A DNA stretch of 8,061 nucleotides from Bifidobacteriaceae bacterium. Lineage in GTDB: Bacteria > Actinomycetota > Actinomycetes > Actinomycetales > WQXJ01. Positions 1 to 5,654 of this stretch are shown piece by piece. The DNA is taken from contig JAITJY010000153.1 in the NCBI GenBank assembly GCA_031278675.1, forward strand, positions 1 to 8,061, in the 5' to 3' direction. The notes beneath the pieces were generated by a model. That model saw only the letters and a list, made by a program, of their open reading frames with translations. It was not told the DNA's origin and searched no databases. How positions within the stretch are numbered: the stretch's first letter is position 1; the number at the start of each line of letters is the position of its first letter. Both the position numbers and the translations under genes were made by a program.

Positions 1-2
1 TC

Positions 3-1106
3 GACTATTACGCGGGCTGGGCGCGGATCTACGAAGGCGAGATCATCAACTCGGACGACCCGCAGGAGAACATCCTGCTGTTCCAAAAGCCGATCGGGGT
101 GGCGGTCGGAATCTGCCCGTGGAACTTCCCGTTCTTCGTCATGGCGCGCAAAGTGGCGCCGTCGTTGCTGACCGGCTGCACCACTGTCATCAAGCCGTCC
201 AGCACCACGCCGCTGAGCACCCTGCGCTTCGCGGAGTTGATCCAGGACATCGGCCTGCCGGCCGGCGTGCTCAACTTCGTCAGCGGCGGCGGGGCCAGCC
301 TGGGCGACGCGCTGGTGCGCCATCCCCTGTCTGACATCGTCTCCTTGACGGGCTCCGTCGAGGCTGGCGTCGAGATCATCAAGGCCTCGGCCGAGAAGAT
401 CATGAAGACCTCGTTGGAGTTGGGCGGCAAGGCCCCGGCCATTGTCTTCCCGGACGCGGACCTCGACCTGGCGGTCAAGGGCGTGACCGACTCCCGCCTG
501 ATCTTCTCCGGCCAGGTCTGCAACTGCGCCGAGCGCGCCTATGTCCACAAGGACGTCTACGCCGAGTTCATGGACAAGCTGAAGGCGTCTTTCGAAGCCG
601 CCAAGATCGGCGATCCAGCGGCCGCTGGCGTGGCCTACTCATCGCAGGTCGACGCCGCCCAGTTGGAGAAGATCAGCGGCATGGTGGAGCGGGCGGTCGC
701 GGACGGGGCCGAGGTTGTGACCGGCGGCGAGCCGGCCGACCTGGGCACGGGCTATTTCTACAAGCCGACCATCCTGGCGGGGGCGACGCAAGACTCGGAG
801 ATTGTGCAGAAAGAGGTCTTCGGGCCGGTGCTGCCGGTTCTGCCGTGGGATGACTACGATCAGCTGGTGGCCGATGCCAACGACTGCGAGTACGGCCTGA
901 CCTCATCGGTCTGGACCACCAATGTGTCCACCGCCATGCAAGCGGTCAAGGACATCAACTTCGGTGAGACCTACATCAACCGCGAGCACTTCGAAGGCAT
1001 CCAGGGCTTCCACGCCGGTTGGCGCAAGTCCGGGATCGGCGGGGCGGACGGCAAGCACGGCCTCTACGAGTACCTCCAGTCGCAGGCGGTCTACATCCGC
1101 TACTGA
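3..1106 (+). CDS. aldA: Lactaldehyde/glycolaldehyde dehydrogenase, 5'-truncated by window
   Basis: NAD-dependent aldehyde dehydrogenase that oxidises L-lactaldehyde to L-lactate and glycolaldehyde to glycolate in the cytoplasm; in enterobacteria this serves fucose and rhamnose breakdown. The frame is open from the window edge, so 367 residues are visible and about 110 N-terminal residues are missing compared with the roughly 479-residue E. coli enzyme. Seen: the PWNFPFF motif at 117-137, the TGSVEAG nucleotide-binding turn from 348, LELGGK with the general-base Glu at 417-419, and GQVCNCAER with the catalytic Cys at 519-521. The ending FHAGWRKSGIGGADGKHG followed by LYEYLQSQ matches my memory of the AldA C-terminus closely, much better than GabD or BetB. 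Physiological substrate in this organism is inferred. Transcription probably ends at the hairpin just downstream; the promoter is outside the window. Confidence 0.93.
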   Translation, partial: DYYAGWARIYEGEIINSDDPQENILLFQKPIGVAVGICPWNFPFFVMARKVAPSLLTGCTTVIKPSSTTPLSTLRFAELIQDIGLPAGVLNFVSGGGASLGDALVRHPLSDIVSLTGSVEAGVEIIKASAEKIMKTSLELGGKAPAIVFPDADLDLAVKGVTDSRLIFSGQVCNCAERAYVHKDVYAEFMDKLKASFEAAKIGDPAAAGVAYSSQVDAAQLEKISGMVERAVADGAEVVTGGEPADLGTGYFYKPTILAGATQDSEIVQKEVFGPVLPVLPWDDYDQLVADANDCEYGLTSSVWTTNVSTAMQAVKDINFGETYINREHFEGIQGFHAGWRKSGIGGADGKHGLYEYLQSQAVYIRY

Positions 1107-1127
1107 GCTGGTTTACCAGGCCAGGCA

Positions 1128-1161
1128 CCCGGGTCCGTCCACGTTGGCCGGCGGACCCGGG
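1128..1161. terminator. Hairpin between convergent aldA and xthA
   Basis: CCCGGGTCCG at 1128-1137 is a perfect inverted repeat of 1152-1161, extended inward by a G-T pair and a C-G pair to a 12-bp stem with a 10-nt loop. It lies 21 bp after the aldA stop and 19 bp after the xthA stop on the other strand, so it could serve both genes. There is no T-tract on either side, as is common for GC-rich actinobacterial terminators. Confidence 0.6.
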
Positions 1162-1180
1162 CGCTTGGCGTCTGAACGCC

Positions 1181-1978
1181 CTAATCAAGATCGATTTCGA
1201 CGGGAACGTGGTCAGAGGCGCCCTTGCCCTTGCGTTCCTCCCGGGCGATGCGGACCGCCTTGACCCGATCCGCCAAAGCGGGTGAGCAGTAGGCGAAGTC
1301 GATCCGCATGCCCTCATTCTTGGCGAAGCGAAGCTGCTGGTAGTCCCAGAATGTGTAGGCGTGCTCAGCCGACAGGTGGTCGCGTGTGACCTCGCGCAGA
1401 CCGGCCTCGGCCAGCGCCGCGAACCCCGCCCGCTCGGGCGGCGAAGTGTGGGTGTTGCCCTCGAAAACCGCCGGGTCCCAGACGTCGCTGTCGAGTGGGG
1501 CGACGTTGAAATCGCCCACCAAGGCGAGCTGGGTCTGAGGGTCGGCGGATAGCGACCGCACGGCATCGTGCGTCAAAGCCTGTAGAAACTGAAGCTTGTA
1601 GGCCATGTGGGGGTCGCCCTGGGCGCGGCCGTGCGGCACGTAAAGCGACCAGACGGTGACGCCGCCGCAATCAGCGCCGATGGCGCGCGCCTCCAGGGCC
1701 GGCGGCGCGCCCGGCTTGGCGAAGGCGGGCTGGCCGGGGAACCCCGCGCGGACATTCGCCAGGCCGGCTCGGGACACGATCGCCACCCCGTTCCACTGGT
1801 TGAGGCCGAAGTGCGCCACCTCGTAGCCGGCCGCCTCGAACGGCTCGGCCGGGAAGGCGGCGTCCTTGACCTTGGTTTCCTGTAAGGCCAGCACGTCGAT
1901 CTGGCGCGTCTGCAAGTAGGCCAAGGCGCGGTCGACCCGCGCGCGGACGGAGTTGATGTTCCAAGTGGCGATCCGCAT
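1181..1978 (-). CDS. xthA: Exodeoxyribonuclease III (AP endonuclease)
   Basis: Mg-dependent AP endonuclease and 3'-5' exonuclease/3'-phosphatase of base-excision repair, cytoplasmic. The 265 residues cover the whole exonuclease-endonuclease-phosphatase fold, the usual length for ExoIII. Catalytic positions visible: N7 (TWNINS), E34 (LQETK), Y113 (YVPHG), D156 and N158 (GDFNVAP), the substrate-contacting W211 in FWDYQQLRF, R225 and D227 (MRIDF), and the terminal D256-H257 pair (SDHVPV). Nothing essential is missing. The start at 1978 is well supported because ExoIII proteins begin exactly with M-[RK]-[IL]-A-T-W-N. There is no Shine-Dalgarno sequence; a TAGGCT hexamer ends 7 nt before the ATG, so the message is probably leaderless. 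The gene converges with aldA and diverges from the SDR gene. Confidence 0.96.
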   Translation of the reverse strand: MRIATWNINSVRARVDRALAYLQTRQIDVLALQETKVKDAAFPAEPFEAAGYEVAHFGLNQWNGVAIVSRAGLANVRAGFPGQPAFAKPGAPPALEARAIGADCGGVTVWSLYVPHGRAQGDPHMAYKLQFLQALTHDAVRSLSADPQTQLALVGDFNVAPLDSDVWDPAVFEGNTHTSPPERAGFAALAEAGLREVTRDHLSAEHAYTFWDYQQLRFAKNEGMRIDFAYCSPALADRVKAVRIAREERKGKGASDHVPVEIDLD

Positions 1979-1985
1979 GGCGACC

Positions 1986-1991
1986 AGCCTA
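1986..1991 (-). promoter_or_regulatory. Candidate -10 element for leaderless xthA
   Basis: On the minus strand the sequence reads TAGGCT, then seven bases, then the xthA ATG. A TANNNT hexamer at this distance would put the transcription start on or next to the ATG. No purine-rich ribosome binding site precedes the ATG and no convincing -35 is seen. The same hexamer stands before the divergent SDR gene. Confidence 0.5.
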
Positions 1992-2024
1992 ACTGGGCCC
2001 GCCCTGGCCGGCTGGGGTTGGGCC

Positions 2025-2128
2025 GGGCTGTCTGGGTGGGCTGTCTGGGTGGGCTGTGCCGGTCGGCTGTGCCGGTGGGCTGTGCCGGTGGGCTGTGTGG
2101 GTGGGCTGTCTGGGTGGGCTGTGTGGCG
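2025..2128. repeat. Eight 13-nt tandem repeats, G-quadruplex-prone
   Basis: Eight head-to-tail copies of a 13-nt unit, consensus GGGCTGTSYSGGT, start at 2025, 2038, 2051, 2064, 2077, 2090, 2103 and 2116; the last is degenerate at its end. Copies 1-2 and 6-8 present runs of GGG separated by CTGTCT or CTGTGT and by single T, so 2025-2053 and 2090-2118 meet the G3+N1-7 quadruplex rule on the plus strand. The array fills most of the 203-bp gap between divergent xthA and the SDR gene. Its 13-nt period shifts frame at every copy, so it is not coding. Confidence 0.9.
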
Positions 2129-2169
2129 CGGGTCAGCTCCCGACTGGGCGCGGCGGCCGGGCTGCCGGG

Positions 2170-2175
2170 TAGGCT
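2170..2175 (+). promoter_or_regulatory. Candidate -10 element for leaderless SDR gene
   Basis: TAGGCT, then six bases, then the ATG at 2182. There is no Shine-Dalgarno sequence, so a start at or near the A of ATG is the simplest reading. The hexamer is identical to that before xthA on the other strand. A -35 element is not recognisable. Confidence 0.5.
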
Positions 2176-2181
2176 GTCAGC

Positions 2182-2940
2182 ATGGGAACAGCGCTGATAA
2201 CGGGGGCAAGCGCCGGCTTGGGCGAGGAATTCGCTTGGCAGCTGGCTACCCTTCGGCACAATCTTGTGCTGGTGGCCAGGGACGAGGCGCGGCTGGAGCA
2301 ATTGGCAGGCAAGCTGCGCTCGGCGGCCGGCGTCCGGGTGGAGGTTTTACCGGCCGACTTGGCCAAGGAGCGCGACTTGAACCGGGTGGCGGCGCGGTTG
2401 AAGGCGCCGTCGCGGCCGGTTGGGCTGTTGGTCAACAATGCCGGGTTCGGATTCCGCGAGACCTTCTTGGAAGCGCCGCTAAAAGATTTGGTGGCGATGG
2501 AGAAAGTCATGATCCACGCCGTGCTGGTTTTGTCGCACACCGGCGCCCGGGCCATGATTGAGCGCGGACGCGGGGCAATTCTGAATGTTTCCTCAATCGC
2601 GGCGCATTTCGCCTCCGGGTCTTACGCGGCTGATAAAGCCTGGGTCAAAACGTTCACAGAAGGGCTGGCTGTCGAGCTGAAAGGGACCGGGGTGACGGCC
2701 ACGGCGCTGCTGCCGGGCTTGACCAGGACGGAGTTCCACGCCCGGGCCGGCCTCGATTACCTGTCCTACCCCAGCCTGGCTTGGCTGTCCGCGTCGGACG
2801 TGGTGGCCCAGGCTTTGACCGACGTCCGCCACGGCATCGTGCTGTCCACCCCGTCGGTGCGCTATGCCGTCCTGGGGCAGATCGCGCGCCTCCTGCCGCG
2901 CTTCGCGGTGCGCGCGCTGAGCCGCATCGAGGATCGTTGA
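2182..2940 (+). CDS. Short-chain dehydrogenase/reductase (SDR) family oxidoreductase
   Basis: A 252-residue classical SDR, a single Rossmann-fold NAD(P)H-dependent oxidoreductase; the substrate cannot be read from sequence. Seen: the TGASAGLG cofactor loop (residues 7-14), R33 just after strand 2 (LVARDEARL), which favours NADP(H), PADL near 57-60, VNNAG (84-88), the active serine in NVSS (137-138) and Y148-x3-K152. The PG motif after strand 6 is at 178-179 (LLPGLTRTEF). Where classical SDRs carry the tetrad Asn in helix 4 (usually NxxA), this protein has MIHA at 110-113, so the Asn appears replaced by Met. The start at 2182 places the glycine loop at the normal distance from the N-terminus. 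pyrE begins 2 nt after the stop, so co-transcription is likely; whether the enzyme has any part in pyrimidine metabolism is unknown. Confidence 0.93.
   Translation: MGTALITGASAGLGEEFAWQLATLRHNLVLVARDEARLEQLAGKLRSAAGVRVEVLPADLAKERDLNRVAARLKAPSRPVGLLVNNAGFGFRETFLEAPLKDLVAMEKVMIHAVLVLSHTGARAMIERGRGAILNVSSIAAHFASGSYAADKAWVKTFTEGLAVELKGTGVTATALLPGLTRTEFHARAGLDYLSYPSLAWLSASDVVAQALTDVRHGIVLSTPSVRYAVLGQIARLLPRFAVRALSRIEDR
2929..2933 (+). promoter_or_regulatory. Shine-Dalgarno site deciding the pyrE start
   Basis: GAGGA inside the last codons of the SDR gene, nine nt before GTG 2943. The next in-frame candidate, ATG 2964, has no purine-rich sequence upstream. This favours the GTG start and translational coupling with the SDR gene. 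Confidence 0.55.
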
Positions 2941-2942
2941 GC

Positions 2943-3776
2943 GTGGCCGCCGTTGGCGCTGCGATGGACGATGCCGTGCCAAACTCGCCCGGCACGCCTG
3001 AGGTTCCAGCCGTCGGGCCGGGCGTCGGGCCGGGCGTGGCGCCGGGCGTGGCGCCGGGCGTGGTGCCGGCTGGCGGCCCGGGGGCTGGCCCGGGCGTGGC
3101 GCCGGGCGTCGGGCCGGGCGTGGCGTCGGCTGGCGGCCCGGGGGCTGCGGAGTGGCCCGGGGGCGCGCGGCCGGCCGGGTTGGCGGGGCTGGCCGGGTTG
3201 GCGGGGCTGGCGCCCCGCGAGCAGCTGCGGCAGTTGGTGGCCGGGTTGGCGGTGGTCCGAGGGCGCGTGACCCTGGCCTCCGGCCGCCTGGCGGACTACT
3301 ACGTCGATCTGCGCCGGGTCACTTTGCACCATTTGGCGGCGCCGTTGGTGGGGCACCAGCTAGTTGACTTGCTGGAGGACCGGGGGCTGCTGGTTGGCCA
3401 GGACTACGCGGCGGTGGGCGGCTTGACAATGGGGGCGGACCCGGTGGCGGCGGCCATGCTGCACGCGGCGGCGGCGCGCGGGCTGGATTTGGACGCCTTC
3501 GTGGTCCGCAAAGACGCCAAGGCCCACGGCTTGCAGCGGCGGATCGAGGGGCCGGGCGTGGCGGGCCGGGCGGTGGTCGCCCTCGAGGACACCTCGACCA
3601 CAGGCGGCTCGGTCATCACCGCCATCGAAGCCCTGCGCGAGGCCGATGCCGAGGTCAAGGCGGTGGCGGTGATCGTGGACCGGGCCACGGGCGCGCGCGA
3701 GCAGGTCGAAGCGCTGGGCCTGCCGTACCACTACCTGTTCAACCTGGCCGATCTCGGCCTAGAACGGCCCGCCTAA
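2943..3776 (+). CDS. pyrE: Orotate phosphoribosyltransferase with long repeat-rich N-terminal extension
   Basis: Converts orotate and PRPP to OMP in de novo UMP synthesis, normally as a dimer in the cytoplasm. Residues from about 91 match actinobacterial PyrE end to end: REQLRQLVAGLAVVRGRVTL, ADYYVDLRRVTLHH, GGLTMGADPVA, the PRPP-contacting VVRKDAKAHG, the PRPP loop EDTSTTGGS at residues 215-223 and the end NLADLGLE. That core (about 187 residues) is normal family length. Before it lies an unusual low-complexity stretch: eleven P-G-V/G/A-x tetrapeptides (3018-3149) and four AGL repeats (3174-3209). I chose GTG 2943 because GAGGA at 2929-2933 is a well-spaced Shine-Dalgarno and the gene follows the SDR stop by 2 nt; ATG 2964 lacks one. 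Starts inside the repeat (GTG, or TTG 3180/3198) cannot be excluded and would give a normal-length enzyme. Confidence 0.93.
   Translation: MAAVGAAMDDAVPNSPGTPEVPAVGPGVGPGVAPGVAPGVVPAGGPGAGPGVAPGVGPGVASAGGPGAAEWPGGARPAGLAGLAGLAGLAPREQLRQLVAGLAVVRGRVTLASGRLADYYVDLRRVTLHHLAAPLVGHQLVDLLEDRGLLVGQDYAAVGGLTMGADPVAAAMLHAAAARGLDLDAFVVRKDAKAHGLQRRIEGPGVAGRAVVALEDTSTTGGSVITAIEALREADAEVKAVAVIVDRATGAREQVEALGLPYHYLFNLADLGLERPA
3018..3149 (+). repeat. 12-nt tandem repeat encoding PGVx tetrapeptides in pyrE
   Basis: Eleven 12-nt units, mostly CCGGGCGTGGCG or CCGGGCGTCGGG with variants reading CCG-GCT-GGC-GGC, translate to Pro-Gly-Val-Ala, Pro-Gly-Val-Gly and Pro-Ala-Gly-Gly. The period is a multiple of three and the frame stays open, unlike the 13-nt repeat upstream of the SDR gene. 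The protein product resembles elastin- or collagen-like disordered linkers in composition only. Confidence 0.9.
3174..3209 (+). repeat. AGL codon repeat in pyrE
   Basis: An 18-nt unit (GCCGGGTTGGCGGGGCTG) occurs twice in tandem and encodes four Ala-Gly-Leu triplets immediately before the conserved PyrE core. It is the second low-complexity block of the N-terminal extension. Confidence 0.9.
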
Positions 3777-3777
3777 A

Positions 3778-3865
3778 GAACCCGACCGCTCGCGCGGGGC
3801 GGGGACCAGGGTCCGCGTCCAGCCGGTGTTGAACAGGAACCCGACCGCTGGCGCGCGGGGCGGGG
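3778..3865. repeat. Direct repeat pair downstream of pyrE
   Basis: The 27 bases at 3778-3804 recur at 3837-3865 identically except for a 2-nt GG insertion after GAACCCGACCGCT; the copies start 59 bp apart. In addition GTTGAACAGG at 3828-3837, touching the second copy, is a perfect inverted copy of CCTGTTCAAC at 3734-3743 near the end of pyrE. The 185-bp convergent gap between pyrE and dedA (3777-3961) therefore holds duplicated DNA rather than a gene. A role in transcription termination is possible but there is no T-run. Confidence 0.75.
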
Positions 3866-3917
3866 GTTGGCGGGTGTCGCGGAGTCGCACCGCCGCGGGG
3901 GCTGGGGCGGCGATGGT

Positions 3918-3949
3918 CCGATTCCGGGTGGCCGCAGTCCGCGAATCGG
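3918..3949. terminator. Hairpin between convergent pyrE and dedA
   Basis: CCGATTC at 3918-3924 pairs perfectly with GAATCGG at 3943-3949, and three further G-C pairs can form inside with a one-base bulge. It begins 12 bp past the dedA stop on the minus strand and is about 140 bp past the pyrE stop. It could end transcription of dedA. No T-tract follows on either strand, so the call is tentative. Confidence 0.4.
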
Positions 3950-3961
3950 CTGGGCAAGGGC

Positions 3962-4771
3962 CTATTCGCCGGGCAAAAGGGCGGGGTCGGGCGGTGATGA
4001 GGCGGCCTCAGCGGGTGACGCGGGGACATCGGCTGGGACCGCGGCGTTTTCGGCTGGCGCGGCGTCTGGCGCGGCGGCGCCGGGGGCCGCGGCGGCTTTG
4101 GCGGCTCGGTGCTTGAGGTATTCGACAATCATTGGCGTGATTGAGGCCAGCACAATCAGGATGATTATGAGGTCGATGTGCTCGCCGACCCACTCGAACT
4201 GGCCCAGCGCTATTCCGGCCAGAGGCAGGATGATGCCCCAGGAGAACGCCGCCACAATGTTGAAGGTGACGAAGTGACGGTAATTCATCCGGCCCACCCC
4301 GGCGACCACCGGTGTGAAAGTCCTGACAATAGGAACATATTGCGCGATCACAATCGTCCGGCCGCCGTACTTGTCGAAAAACGCCCGAGTCCGCTCGACG
4401 TACTGCTGCTTGAAAAACCGCGAATCGGGCTTGTTGAAGACCTTCGGTCCCAAGGATCGCCCAATCCAATAACCGGTTTGATCGCCCGCGACGGCCGACA
4501 GCGCAATGGACAGGCAGGCCACCCACGGCGGCACCGGCACCGTGCCAGCCCCGATGAACACCCCCAGTGTGAACAGCAGCGAGTCTCCCGGCAGGAAAAA
4601 CCCAACCATCAGCCCAGTCTCCGCGAACACCACCGCGCACACCCCGACCAGCGCCCACGGCCCCAGCCACGCTACGAAGGTATCGATCCAATAAGCGGCG
4701 TCCATCCATTTCGGCAGCAGGGCCAGAACTTCGGGGCCGCCTTGGGCGAGCAGGTTCTCAAGGGCAGGCAT
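3962..4771 (-). CDS. DedA-family (SNARE-associated/VTT) inner membrane protein
   Basis: A 269-residue polytopic membrane protein. DedA members such as UptA move undecaprenyl phosphate back across the membrane for cell-wall synthesis; that role is inferred here from family. Seen: a hydrophobic segment at about 35-50 running into the signature FAETGLMVGFFLPGDSLLF with E51 and D63, a second segment at about 80-95, the DQTGYWIGR turn (97-105), the conserved VPIVRTFTPVVAG helix with R150, G160-R161 (GRMNYRHF), and hydrophobic stretches at 170-190 and 198-216. After residue 222 comes an Ala/Pro-rich acidic tail of about 48 residues that is probably a disordered cytoplasmic extension. The frame continues upstream, but ATG 4771 is preferred because the divergent gene starts beyond it and TACCCT lies 7 nt before it. 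DedA, SPOUT methyltransferase and PyrE neighbours are common in actinobacteria. Confidence 0.92.
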   Translation of the reverse strand: MPALENLLAQGGPEVLALLPKWMDAAYWIDTFVAWLGPWALVGVCAVVFAETGLMVGFFLPGDSLLFTLGVFIGAGTVPVPPWVACLSIALSAVAGDQTGYWIGRSLGPKVFNKPDSRFFKQQYVERTRAFFDKYGGRTIVIAQYVPIVRTFTPVVAGVGRMNYRHFVTFNIVAAFSWGIILPLAGIALGQFEWVGEHIDLIIILIVLASITPMIVEYLKHRAAKAAAAPGAAAPDAAPAENAAVPADVPASPAEAASSPPDPALLPGE

Positions 4772-4778
4772 GCGCTCT

Positions 4779-4784
4779 AGGGTA
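4779..4784 (-). promoter_or_regulatory. Candidate -10 element for leaderless dedA
   Basis: Minus strand reads TACCCT, then seven bases, then the ATG at 4771. No Shine-Dalgarno sequence fits. Its last-transcribed-side TA (4783-4784) is shared with the -10 candidate of the divergent gene on the plus strand. Confidence 0.5.
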
Positions 4785-4788
4785 CGGT
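4783..4788 (+). promoter_or_regulatory. Candidate -10 element for leaderless trmH-like gene
   Basis: TACGGT, then seven bases, then ATG 4796. No Shine-Dalgarno sequence lies at a usable distance. The hexamer overlaps the dedA -10 candidate by the central TA, giving AGGGTACGGT as a compact bidirectional promoter core. Confidence 0.5.
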
Positions 4789-4795
4789 GCCAGGC

Positions 4796-5518
4796 ATGGT
4801 CAGCCGAAATCCCCGCGCCGGGGTCCCGCCCACATCCGCCGCCCCCGACCCCCAGCCCCCGCTCCAGCAGTTGTCCGATGCCGTGCCCGGGGTTGCGCTC
4901 GCGGAGGCCGTTCCGGGGCTGGGGCCGTGGCAGGGGGATTGGCCAGAGGGGGCGCACTATGACCCGGAACTGCTGGCTGGCGGCGACCGGCGCAATGTGG
5001 CGGATCGCTACCGCTACTGGACCGTCGAGGCGATTCGGGCCGATTTGGCGGCTCGGGCGCATCCATTCCACGTCGCAGTTGAGAACTGGGAGCACGATTT
5101 CAACATTGGCGCCATAGTGCGCACCGCCAACGCCTTCGCAGCGGCCGGCGTGCACATTGTGGGGCGGCGGCGGTGGAACCGCCGGGGAGCGATGGTGACA
5201 GACCGCTACCTACCGGTGTTGCACCACCCGGACGTGGCAGCGCTGGTCCGGTGGACGGCATCGGGCAACTGGCCCATCGTGGCGCTTGACAACCTGCCTG
5301 GCGCGTCACCCCTGGAAGCGGCTGAACTGCCGAAACGCTGCCTGCTGCTATTTGGGCAGGAGGGACCCGGGCTGTCGGACGAGGCCCGCGCGGCCGCCAG
5401 CGCCCTGTACGAGATCACCCAATACGGCTCGACGCGCTCGCTCAACGCCGGGGCGGCCGCCGCCATCGCCATGTACCACTGGGCGCTCCAGCACGCCACG
5501 CCCGGGCTTTCCACTTGA
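4796..5518 (+). CDS. TrmH/SpoU-family RNA 2'-O-methyltransferase (SPOUT)
   Basis: Transfers methyl from S-adenosylmethionine to a ribose 2'-OH in tRNA or rRNA; the exact target is not readable. The 240 residues carry the three SPOUT motifs in order: NIGAIVRTANAF (103-114, with N103 and the catalytic-type R109), LLLFGQEGPGLS (183-194) and YGSTRSLNAGAAAAIAMYHW (210-229), which form the trefoil-knot cofactor site. The first 45 residues or so are Pro/Ala-rich and look disordered; residues 50-90 are likely a small lead-in to the SPOUT domain. I chose ATG 4796 over the in-frame GTG at 4787 because TACGGT is placed 7 nt before the ATG and GTG 4787 overlaps that hexamer. The gene diverges from dedA across 24 bp and ends at a clear terminator. 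A close M. tuberculosis counterpart also sits near pyrE, as I recall. Confidence 0.93.
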   Translation: MVSRNPRAGVPPTSAAPDPQPPLQQLSDAVPGVALAEAVPGLGPWQGDWPEGAHYDPELLAGGDRRNVADRYRYWTVEAIRADLAARAHPFHVAVENWEHDFNIGAIVRTANAFAAAGVHIVGRRRWNRRGAMVTDRYLPVLHHPDVAALVRWTASGNWPIVALDNLPGASPLEAAELPKRCLLLFGQEGPGLSDEARAAASALYEITQYGSTRSLNAGAAAAIAMYHWALQHATPGLST

Positions 5519-5548
5519 GCGCGGCAGCGGGGGACGGCGCGGGTCTGG

Positions 5549-5575
5549 CCGGGGTATTTGGGGACCCCGGATTTT
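5549..5575 (+). terminator. Intrinsic terminator of the trmH-like gene
   Basis: CCGGGGT (5549-5555) and ACCCCGG (5564-5570) form a 7-bp stem with an 8-nt loop, directly followed by ATTTTG. It starts 31 bp after the stop codon. This is the only hairpin in the window with a T-run. Confidence 0.75.
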
Positions 5576-5590
5576 GCCGAAGGGACTGGT

Positions 5591-5596
5591 TATGAT
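5591..5596 (+). promoter_or_regulatory. Candidate -10 element for the FIST gene
   Basis: TATGAT matches the sigma70-type -10 consensus in five of six positions and sits in a short AT-rich island (5587-5604) just after the upstream terminator. The -35 region is not recognisable. A start near 5603 would give a leader of about 52 nt. An imperfect TGAT/ATCA dyad overlaps it (5593-5604). Confidence 0.45.
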
Positions 5597-5654
5597 GATT
5601 ATCAACCGTCAATGAAGACCCGGCCCCAAGCCGCCACACAGAATCGAGACTCAA

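Noticed and set aside
976..1566. Long minus-strand frame overlapping aldA and xthA
   Set aside because: Arg/Pro/Ser-rich shadow of xthA in another frame; xthA has all catalytic motifs.
1953..2561. Plus-strand frame across the 13-nt repeat and the SDR start
   Set aside because: Trp/Gly repeat translation comes from the noncoding array and then runs out of frame through the SDR gene.
2953..3270. Arg/Ala/Trp-rich plus frame within pyrE
   Set aside because: Alternative frame of the repeat; low complexity only.
2862..3356. Minus-strand His/Arg/Pro repeat frame opposite pyrE
   Set aside because: It is the complement of the PGVx repeat; no family-like sequence, and pyrE is certain on the other strand.
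3867..4277. Plus-strand frame covering the pyrE-dedA gap and the dedA 3' end
   Set aside because: Mostly antisense to dedA; no start signal and no protein-like composition.
4772..5155. N-terminal extension of the DedA frame beyond 4771
   Set aside because: It would lie antisense through the divergent methyltransferase gene; DedA proteins begin near the MPALENLL methionine and the -10 candidate fits that start.
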